A DNA stretch of 64,000 bases from Pseudoalteromonas denitrificans DSM 6059 (lineage in GTDB: Bacteria; Pseudomonadota; Gammaproteobacteria; Enterobacterales; Alteromonadaceae): NCBI RefSeq assembly GCF_900112265.1, contig NZ_FOLO01000004.1:1-64000 (forward strand), given 5' to 3'. Positions 45,338 to 52,857 of the stretch are shown here, piece by piece (the stretch's first letter is position 1; each line of letters opens with the position of its first letter). The notes under the pieces are model-generated. The model was not told where the DNA came from and made no database searches. It saw only the letters and a list, made by a program, of their open reading frames with translations. The translations under genes and the position numbers were made by a program.

Positions 45338-47998
45338 TTATTTAATTTGCACTGTGCCTTTATCACCATCGATGATAAGCAAATCACCAGTTTCGATTTG
45401 TGCTGTTGCAGATTTAAGGTTTACGATTGCAGGAATACCAAATTCTCTTGCAACAATTGAACTATGGGATAATGCAGATCCAATATCAGTGACAACGCCA
45501 GCAGCTAAAATAAAGAGTGGGGTCCATGAAGCATCTGTATATTTTGTTACTAAAATCTCACCTTTTTTAAACTCAGCAGCTTGTTGTTGTAAATCTGTAA
45601 TGACACGCGCCTTAGCAATGACCTGGCCAGGACTCGCAGCAAGTCCATTTAACAAGTCTTCATTATCACTTGTGTTGTCAACTTTCATTTGAGGTTCATA
45701 GCCCCCAATAATTGCCATAGGAGGTTCTTGGGCATGTAAATTTAGCAAATGCTGATGTCTGTTTTTCTCTAATAATTGTGAGTTGAATGCCTCTTCAGCA
45801 GATTTTTTACCCGAGACATACTCTCTAAACTCGTTAAAATCTATAAATGGCAGATGTTCAACATTTACAATATTTTTTGTAGACAATCTTTGTAAAACTT
45901 CAACAATAATCCTTCTATAAAACCAGGTTTGAGCTATAAAAGTCGGTCTTGTGGCTTCTCTTCTTTCAGCCATCACGCCATAAATTTTTGTTAAAAAACG
46001 AATTTTAAATTTTGCAGAAAAAGGTAAGTTTTTTAATAAATCTTCAGTATCATTTTCACGAAGATTACTAATAGAAGTTAACCTTTGTTCTAAATCAACA
46101 TCATTTTCCAAATACATTTTCATGACTTGCAGTAAATAAGTTGGATCATCGCTCCAACGAGGAATACTTAACTCAAATTCTTGTCTTCCCCTCGAACCAA
46201 AGTCAGATAAAAAACCTTTGAAGTCTGTATTCCAAAAATCTTTACTCACATCATTAATAGGGAGTTTTTCTAATAAAGTTTTAGCATCGTATTGATTAAA
46301 TAAATCAAGTAATAAGGGTTGTTGTTTTACTTTAGTCACTAAAGTAACTATGCCTCTGGTCACTTCAATTGTTCTAAGATTATTCATCGAGGCTTTTATT
46401 CTATTTTGTAAACCGGCCCCTTTTTCACTTAAGTACTGTTCACATGTTTCAGTTAGTGCATCGTATAATGCAAAAGATTGCAAAAAGAATGGCATATATA
46501 CAGCGCAGGAGTCTAAAAAATAGCCATCAATACGTTTAAGTTCAGTGTTCAATTCAGCCAAAGATAAAGTGCTGAGGTTTATCTCTTCAAAGCGTTTTGT
46601 TTCACACTCGCGTAAAGCAATCATTTTTTTAACTAACTTTTCTGCAGTAAATGTATTTACCACTTGGCCTTTAAGCCAATACATCGCACTTTTAAAATAA
46701 CTAAATCCAGTGACACCGGAACCATAAGGATTTTTGTAGTCGGTGAAGTCTAAATCGCTTGTCGCATAACGTTTTGTAAACTTCATTTCATCACGTGTTG
46801 GTGGACATTGGCGTAATAGGCTTGCTGATGCAGAGATATTGAGATATACATGACCTTGTATGTAACCCATATAATTATCAGGGTGACCTTCATCTAATAA
46901 ACCCATAGTTTTAATTGCTGGACCATGAATATGTTTTTGATAAAATTCACAAAATGACAGACCTAACGGAGTCATTAACCCAGTAACTATTTCTCCTGTA
47001 TCCATACGAGAAAACATCGCATTCTTTTGACATTTTTCATCTTTATCCCATGGGTTCGCATAAACAAGTTTTTGTTGGGGCATAGAGAATGTAGTAATTG
47101 GTCTCGCCTGTAATAGCCAAAGCGCATTATCTTTAAATGCCCACTCAATATCTAATTGAGTACCATAATGTTCAACAAGTTCTTTAGCTTTAAGTGATAA
47201 AGCCATAAGTTGTGCACTTGACAAACAAGCCTGTTCTTTTTTAGTTTCGGCTGTATCAAGCAGTTTTATTTCACCGATTTCATCTGTGCCACTGTATTTG
47301 TTTTTTCGTCTAATAACTGAGCTTTTGATTGATAAATCACTTTTATTGATTTCGAAGGTATCGGTCAAAACCTGACCTGATACAACCCCTTCACCTAACC
47401 CCCAACATGCATCTATGATCATCGTATTGTTTTTTGCATTAACAGGGTCTTGTGTAAAGAGCACACCGGCACAGTCAGCATCTACCATCTCTTGAATAAT
47501 GACAGCGATGCCTTGCTTTTCATCTTGATTAACATCTGTTGTATTGCTATAGGCTTTAGCACCTTCATCCCATAATGAACCCCAGCAAGCTTTTACTTTA
47601 TCGAGTACATTTTCTAAACCAGACACATGCAAATATGTTTGGTATTGGCCCGCAAACGATTGACTTTTAGAGTCTTCTCCTATTGCAGATGAGCGAATTG
47701 CAACTGACTTATTCTCTCCTAGAGAAAGGTAAGCTTCTTCTATGCATGTTTTTATCGAATCAGGAATATGTGTATTTTGTATTTTTTGTTTAATGGCCTT
47801 ATGATCTTTAGCCTGAGCATTTATAAGGTCTATTTGATCAACAAATAAATCATATGCTGGCACTGTAATACAAAAGGCACGTGGAACCGGTGATCCTGCT
47901 TTTAGCATTTGATTCAATGAATATGCTTTACCTCCTAATTCATTAACACCGTTTTCATCACAACCTGTTACTTCTATCACTAAACTTTTACTTGTCAT
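45338..47998 (-). CDS. pigC: PigC, prodigiosin condensing enzyme
   Basis: The ATG at 47998 (MTSKSL) gives 886 residues, matching PigC. The N-terminal ATP-grasp domain is like that of PEP synthase/pyruvate phosphate dikinase (LGGKAYSLNQMLKAGSPVP, VAIRSSAIGEDS, WGLGEGVVSG). The C-terminal swivelling domain has the phosphohistidine in ALSHSSIVAREFGIPAIV. It uses ATP to join MBC and MAP in the last step to prodigiosin. A large unassigned middle region (about 330-770) is usual for this enzyme and should bind the pyrroles. Confidence 0.94.
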   Translation of the reverse strand: MTSKSLVIEVTGCDENGVNELGGKAYSLNQMLKAGSPVPRAFCITVPAYDLFVDQIDLINAQAKDHKAIKQKIQNTHIPDSIKTCIEEAYLSLGENKSVAIRSSAIGEDSKSQSFAGQYQTYLHVSGLENVLDKVKACWGSLWDEGAKAYSNTTDVNQDEKQGIAVIIQEMVDADCAGVLFTQDPVNAKNNTMIIDACWGLGEGVVSGQVLTDTFEINKSDLSIKSSVIRRKNKYSGTDEIGEIKLLDTAETKKEQACLSSAQLMALSLKAKELVEHYGTQLDIEWAFKDNALWLLQARPITTFSMPQQKLVYANPWDKDEKCQKNAMFSRMDTGEIVTGLMTPLGLSFCEFYQKHIHGPAIKTMGLLDEGHPDNYMGYIQGHVYLNISASASLLRQCPPTRDEMKFTKRYATSDLDFTDYKNPYGSGVTGFSYFKSAMYWLKGQVVNTFTAEKLVKKMIALRECETKRFEEINLSTLSLAELNTELKRIDGYFLDSCAVYMPFFLQSFALYDALTETCEQYLSEKGAGLQNRIKASMNNLRTIEVTRGIVTLVTKVKQQPLLLDLFNQYDAKTLLEKLPINDVSKDFWNTDFKGFLSDFGSRGRQEFELSIPRWSDDPTYLLQVMKMYLENDVDLEQRLTSISNLRENDTEDLLKNLPFSAKFKIRFLTKIYGVMAERREATRPTFIAQTWFYRRIIVEVLQRLSTKNIVNVEHLPFIDFNEFREYVSGKKSAEEAFNSQLLEKNRHQHLLNLHAQEPPMAIIGGYEPQMKVDNTSDNEDLLNGLAASPGQVIAKARVITDLQQQAAEFKKGEILVTKYTDASWTPLFILAAGVVTDIGSALSHSSIVAREFGIPAIVNLKSATAQIETGDLLIIDGDKGTVQIK

Positions 47999-48027
47999 TT
48001 TTAAAACCACTTATTTGAGACTTTATT

Positions 48028-50025
48028 TTATGAAGCTTTTTTTCTATCAAGCTGTATGCGAATTTGGTCAGCAACGGCTTTCCCTGCACTAATAGCACTT
48101 TCAATATTGCCTATACCGATACTGTCTTGATTAGCAAAAGAAATGAGTTTGTGACTTTTTGATGCATTTACAAAAATATCATTTTTAAGCTGTCCTTTTG
48201 TTGATACAACAAGACTCTTATCCCAAAACCATAATTTAATATTTTCAACATGACTTTTATCTATGTTGATGGTCAGTAACAATTCACTTATTTCTGCATA
48301 AGTTTTATTTTGAATAGCTTCAAACTGCTCAGAAGTAACTTTATTTTGTGCATCTATAGGTGCGATAGGTTTTAGAAGTGTTAAAATACCAGTGTCATGT
48401 TCTTTATTAACATCCATCCATTGTGGAACAATGCATACCCCAGTTTTACACCATTCATATTCACTTTGTGGTTTATTTGGCTCAATAACATATCCACCAA
48501 AATGTTTTAATAAAGCAGGTTTGGATAATGTGACATTCGCAACACAATAATCATGGTGTGCAATTTGACTTATTGTATCACGCTGTATTTGTGGTAAATC
48601 TGGGATGATATTTCCAATTACATGTTTTGGTGCAGCCCAAATAACATTGCCTGCTTGAATAATGTGCTTGCGACCATTTTGTGAAAAGCTGATATGGGCT
48701 ATTTCATCTAATGACTCTATATTTTGCACTTCACATTGGTTAGCCAGTGTGACATGTGGGTTCTGTTGAAGTTCTGTTACTATTTTGTTTGTGATATAGC
48801 CGTTGCCGCCAGGCAAAGTGACAAGTGACCCTCTTAAATATCCGATTAAAAAGTGTAAGCCGACATAAGCGGATACATCTTTAACTTCCAAACATTCAAC
48901 ACGTAATGTTGTTTCAATCGCACTTTGTACTAAACGGCCAAATTTCTTTGATGGTTTAAGTCTGTTAGGAATATGTTCTATTTTGCCGGGTTCAAATAAA
49001 AAATCATAAAGTGACACACTATCTAATAATTCCATTTCTTGACGTGACCAGCCACACTCAGCGTTCCAAGGCATCTGGGGAAACTTTCCTGTATCACGAC
49101 CGAATTGGTCTAAAAATGTATATAAGTCGGCAAATATTGGATCCCCTAATTTTTTAGGCGCAACGACATAGCGTTTTGCAGTGATCCAATTAATTGTTAA
49201 TGTAAATGTGAGTTTCCATACTGCAGGATTTAACAATTGCATTGGTTGTTTCAAATTTGCTATCAGTACTTCACCAATACATGACATCAGTAACTTAGTA
49301 TCAAAAAATACAATCGTATCTTGGTCTGATATTTTCCATTTATCTGTTAAACCAAGCTTATTTAGTAAGTTTGCAATGTGAGTGCCTTCATATGGTAATT
49401 GAAAGCAGACGCCAGCGGTTGGGTATTTCACGTCATTTTGGGTTTCAAATCGTGCGTTTCCACCAAAAAACTCTGATTTTTCAAGACATAATACTTTTTT
49501 ATCTTGCAGTTCATATGCAGCTGTTAAACCTGATGCGCCAGCACCAACAACAACGACATCATAATAATCTTTAAATTGAGTATGACTCCCTAATTGTTGA
49601 TTTCTTCTGTTTTCAAACTTTGAACTTTGAAAAAAAGGTGATTGACTAATATGGACTTGATTGTGATAACGCAACATATAAATGGCTGCAAGGAAAAAGA
49701 CAGAATCTAAGACAATGACTTGCGGCTGGGAACGAAATAAAATTGTGACAAATATACACATCATCGCCATTTGTCCATAGATCACCCATTTAACTAATCT
49801 ATGATTGATCAATAAAAGTATGCCGGAGATCGCAAGAACAAGCCCTATCACTATATTGACTGTTTGCCCATATTGCGCAAGCCAAAGGCTCAAGTTTTCT
49901 ACCCCAGTTCCTGTATTTGCCGTTGCCGCACTTTGTAAAATAGCAGGCACATCTTCTAATTGTGGAAACGCTTTCGCTATCCCTGCCAATATATATAAAA
50001 TGCCAAAAAAACGTTGTATTTTCAT
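48028..50025 (-). CDS. pigB: PigB, membrane-linked FAD oxidoreductase (MAP formation)
   Basis: The 665-residue protein starts with about four membrane segments (residues 1-120, DoxX-like). A FAD domain of the amine-oxidase type follows (DVVVVGAGASGLTAAYEL near 155-175, then an FGGNARFE loop). It oxidises dihydro-MAP to the pyrrole 2-methyl-3-amyl-pyrrole. The membrane part suggests that this branch works at the inner membrane, as would the downstream cyclase and PigN. It starts 2 bases after the pigA stop. Confidence 0.92.
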   Translation of the reverse strand: MKIQRFFGILYILAGIAKAFPQLEDVPAILQSAATANTGTGVENLSLWLAQYGQTVNIVIGLVLAISGILLLINHRLVKWVIYGQMAMMCIFVTILFRSQPQVIVLDSVFFLAAIYMLRYHNQVHISQSPFFQSSKFENRRNQQLGSHTQFKDYYDVVVVGAGASGLTAAYELQDKKVLCLEKSEFFGGNARFETQNDVKYPTAGVCFQLPYEGTHIANLLNKLGLTDKWKISDQDTIVFFDTKLLMSCIGEVLIANLKQPMQLLNPAVWKLTFTLTINWITAKRYVVAPKKLGDPIFADLYTFLDQFGRDTGKFPQMPWNAECGWSRQEMELLDSVSLYDFLFEPGKIEHIPNRLKPSKKFGRLVQSAIETTLRVECLEVKDVSAYVGLHFLIGYLRGSLVTLPGGNGYITNKIVTELQQNPHVTLANQCEVQNIESLDEIAHISFSQNGRKHIIQAGNVIWAAPKHVIGNIIPDLPQIQRDTISQIAHHDYCVANVTLSKPALLKHFGGYVIEPNKPQSEYEWCKTGVCIVPQWMDVNKEHDTGILTLLKPIAPIDAQNKVTSEQFEAIQNKTYAEISELLLTINIDKSHVENIKLWFWDKSLVVSTKGQLKNDIFVNASKSHKLISFANQDSIGIGNIESAISAGKAVADQIRIQLDRKKAS

Positions 50026-50027
50026 TA

Positions 50028-51182
50028 TTATGTTTTCCTTAGACCGAGTTTACGCGCGATAATTTCTCGTTGAATATCATTTGAACCAGAAAAAATTCGA
50101 GATGGCAGAGCATCCAACAATAACCGAGATATGCCCATTTCATTTTCAATTGCTGAAGCTCCAAACAGTTGAATCGCATCAAGTCCGGTTTGTACCGCAG
50201 CTTCCGAGATCATTATTTTGCTTAACGCTATTTCTGATTCACTATCTTTACCTTGATCATATAGCCAGCCTGCGCGGTATAACATCAAACGTGCACTATC
50301 CAGGCGTAATTTCATATCTATAATGCGATTAGAAACCGATTGGTTTTCTCCGATAGGGCCAGCAAACTGAATACGTTGTTTAACATGCTCTAAACATTGT
50401 TCATATACACGATCCATAGCACCGACATATGCAGCAAATAAACATCCTTTTTCCCACACCATAGAGTCATGAAAAATAGCTCCACCAGCGCCAACTTGAC
50501 CTAACCTATCTTCTTTAGGAACAAAGACATCATCAAAATACACTTCAGACCATGTACTTGTGCATAAGCTATCTTTTTCTCTATTCTTTCCTACACTTAG
50601 GCCTGCTGTATCTTTATGGACTATAAATGCACTTACACCAAAAAAACCGAGTTTTGGATCAGTTTTTGCGTAAGCTATAAAAAGGTCGGCAACAGGCGCA
50701 TTGGTTACAAAACATTTTTGTCCATTTAGTATGTAACCATTTTCGACTGCCTCGGCAGTCGTTTTCATATTATAGATATCAGAACCAGCATTAGGCTCTG
50801 ATACTGCGTTTGCGGCAATATATTGACCATTAATTAGCGGTTCTAAATACTTTTGATGTATTGATTCTGAACCGAATCGCCAGACAGGCACAACACTGGC
50901 AAAGACATGTGCTGATAAAGAAAAGATCAGTCCCAGATCATTTGTGCCTTTACCTAATGCCTCGATTGCTAACATGCAATCTAAAGCTGATAATCCCATA
51001 CCGCCCAAAGATTCTGAGACAGGTAAACCCGCGATCCCAAAATCTGCAGCTTGCTGCCAAACTTTCCGATCAAAATGATGAGATGATATACGCTTTGAAG
51101 CATCTTTATCTAATACTTCTCGTGCAAACTTTACTGTAGAGTCAATGAATTCTTGTTGACTATCAGATAATGCAAAATCCAT
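50028..51182 (-). CDS. pigA: PigA, L-prolyl-PCP dehydrogenase
   Basis: The ATG at 51182 (MDFALSDSQQ) is preferred over a TTG five codons upstream; it gives 384 residues, normal for this acyl-CoA-dehydrogenase family. The FAD/substrate motif is ANAVSEPNAGSD, a candidate catalytic base is the Glu in VWEKGC near 245, and the C-terminus has SRIFSGSNDIQREIIARKLGL. It oxidises L-prolyl-PigG in two steps to pyrrolyl-2-carboxyl-PigG. It is the first gene of the operon and is preceded by a structured leader. Confidence 0.94.
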   Translation of the reverse strand: MDFALSDSQQEFIDSTVKFAREVLDKDASKRISSHHFDRKVWQQAADFGIAGLPVSESLGGMGLSALDCMLAIEALGKGTNDLGLIFSLSAHVFASVVPVWRFGSESIHQKYLEPLINGQYIAANAVSEPNAGSDIYNMKTTAEAVENGYILNGQKCFVTNAPVADLFIAYAKTDPKLGFFGVSAFIVHKDTAGLSVGKNREKDSLCTSTWSEVYFDDVFVPKEDRLGQVGAGGAIFHDSMVWEKGCLFAAYVGAMDRVYEQCLEHVKQRIQFAGPIGENQSVSNRIIDMKLRLDSARLMLYRAGWLYDQGKDSESEIALSKIMISEAAVQTGLDAIQLFGASAIENEMGISRLLLDALPSRIFSGSNDIQREIIARKLGLRKT

Positions 51183-51606
51183 AAATAACTCGCTCAAATT
51201 AAATTTATTCTGAAAAAATTTCTATTTAACTTTTTTCGATTAAAAAACCCTTGCTTTCTCCAAGTTTCCAAAAGCAGGACAAATGCTAGCACCCAGTCCC
51301 TGAAAAGGGAATATAAATTTAAATTAAATTAACCAAATTAACAGGTGAATTTTGTATTTATTTAAAAGCACTCGTATAACAAAACACAGATTAACAAGCA
51401 TTTATGACCATTTTATTTAAAAAAAATGAAGACTTAACATTTGAAAATGAGGCGGGTAATTAGTTAATTAATTCTCTTTTTACAACTATGTAAGTTTATT
51501 TATTCTTACTTGTAAATAATCAGGGGAAGTATTTGCATTTACTTAACAAGATCTTCATTATGCATGCAATAGAGATTTTATAACCGTGCAGATAGTAGTA
51601 ATAAAA
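51183..51606. other. Divergent control region between the pig operon and ilvE
   Basis: These 424 bases hold no gene. Towards pigA the minus strand has TATATT at 51315-51310, then the structured leader with its T-tract. Very AT-rich DNA with several long A/T runs lies in the centre (51311-51480). Near ilvE, two related TTAC..GTAA-type elements lie at 51480-51516, but no known operator was recognised. No lux box or sigma-54 promoter could be supported here. Confidence 0.6.
51241..51310 (-). promoter_or_regulatory. Structured 5' leader with T-tract before pigA
   Basis: On the minus strand an outer stem (CCCTT 51309-51305 with AAGGG 51252-51248) encloses two hairpins. One pairs CAGGGAC with GTCCTG (51302-51296 and 51280-51275); the other pairs GCTTT with AAAGC (51275-51271 and 51257-51253). 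Six T residues follow (51247-51242), then 59 bases to the ATG. The second loop holds two GGA motifs 8 bases apart, the kind of site CsrA/RsmA binds. It could be an attenuator or RsmA target. Confidence 0.45.
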
Positions 51607-52698
51607 ATGGAAATATCTTACCAATTAAAAGCAGCAGACCAAAGACGAAGCGAACAATTTAGGCCTACAGATGACATAGGGTTTGGACATTTAAGAACAG
51701 AGCATATGTTTTTAATGGATTACAAGGATGGTGAATGGATTGAACCTAGAATTGTCCCTTATGGTCCATTAACGATGCCGCCAGGCGCAATGGCATTGCA
51801 TTACGGACAATCGATTTTTGAAGGTGCAAAAGCCTTTAAACACACAGATGGTGAGATACATACTTTTAGATTAAACATGAATGCGGCTCGATTAAATCAC
51901 TCTGCAGCAGTTGTATGTATGCCTGCAATTGACGAACAAATGCAAGTAGAAGCCATTCATGCCTTACTTGATGTGGACAGATTATGGTTCCCTGAGCAAG
52001 ATGGCGCATGTTTATATATACGCCCTTTTGTTTTTGCAACGGAAGATCACATTTCGGTACGAAGTTCAAAGAATTATACTTTTTGTATTTTAATGAGTCC
52101 CAGTGGTGCTTATTACAAAGATGGTAATAATAAAGCAATACGTTTATTGGTAAGCAAGCAATACCACAGAGCTGTATCGGGTGGAACTGGGTCTGCAAAA
52201 GCATCAGGTAATTATAGTGCGTCATTAAAAGCAGCTGAAACTGCACAAACTTATGGTGCATCTCAAGTTTTATATCTTGATTCAAAAAATGAATATATCG
52301 AAGAAGCCGGTGCAATGAACCATTACCATGTACTTAAAGATGGCACAGTGATCATTCCTAAATTCACAGATACAATTTTAAAATCAATTACTTCTAGGTC
52401 AATTTTAGAATTAGGCCAGCAATTAGGGTGTGAAGTAAGACAAGAGTCGATCAAGATTTCAGACTTTGTTGAAGGTGTTAAATCCGGTGATATTATTGAA
52501 GCTGGCGGTTTTGGTACCGCAGCAGTTGTATCTCCTGTTGGTTCATATATTTTTGAAGATAACAGCGTGATCACTGTAGGTGATGGTAATGTTGGGAAAT
52601 ATACTTTAGCCATGTATACCTTATTAACTGATATTCAAATGGGCCGACAACAAGGTCCAGCTGGCTGGGTTAATAAAGTAGAACGCATAAAACAATAA
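51607..52698 (+). CDS. ilvE: Branched-chain amino acid aminotransferase
   Basis: The ATG at 51607 gives 363 residues of a fold-type IV (BCAT-2 like) aminotransferase. Landmarks are MALHYGQSIFEGAKAF, FCILMSPSGAYY, the PLP lysine in GGTGSAKASGNYSASL, EEAGAMNHYHV and the late DIIEAGGFGTAAVVSPV. It interconverts Leu, Ile and Val with their keto acids. It is divergent from pigA across a 424-base control region. It is probably a primary-metabolism gene that happens to flank the pig operon. A palindromic terminator follows at 52707. Confidence 0.92.
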   Translation: MEISYQLKAADQRRSEQFRPTDDIGFGHLRTEHMFLMDYKDGEWIEPRIVPYGPLTMPPGAMALHYGQSIFEGAKAFKHTDGEIHTFRLNMNAARLNHSAAVVCMPAIDEQMQVEAIHALLDVDRLWFPEQDGACLYIRPFVFATEDHISVRSSKNYTFCILMSPSGAYYKDGNNKAIRLLVSKQYHRAVSGGTGSAKASGNYSASLKAAETAQTYGASQVLYLDSKNEYIEEAGAMNHYHVLKDGTVIIPKFTDTILKSITSRSILELGQQLGCEVRQESIKISDFVEGVKSGDIIEAGGFGTAAVVSPVGSYIFEDNSVITVGDGNVGKYTLAMYTLLTDIQMGRQQGPAGWVNKVERIKQ

Positions 52699-52706
52699 TA
52701 CCCTAT

Positions 52707-52736
52707 TGTGGTAGTAATCATTTAATTGCTACCACA
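52707..52736 (+). terminator. ilvE terminator
   Basis: TGTGGTAG / CTACCACA arms with an extended AAT/ATT pairing stand 9 bases after the ilvE stop. A strong T-run is lacking. Confidence 0.6.
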
Positions 52737-52857
52737 CATAAAATTTCCGTTTACTTATCACCATTTATCTCTTTTATTAACCGTTTATCACTATTGTTAA
52801 AAAAATTCCTATAATGTTTTTAACATGCTCCCAATTGTTTAAAACAGGGATTTAAAA

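Noticed and set aside
51241..51310. Known riboswitch (TPP, SAM, c-di-GMP, fluoride, preQ1)
   Set aside because: None of the conserved core sequences I know for these classes is present in the leader.
51480..51520. lux-type quorum-sensing box or other known operator for the pig operon
   Set aside because: The TTAC/GTAA elements do not match a lux box consensus and no LuxR/LuxI gene lies in the window.
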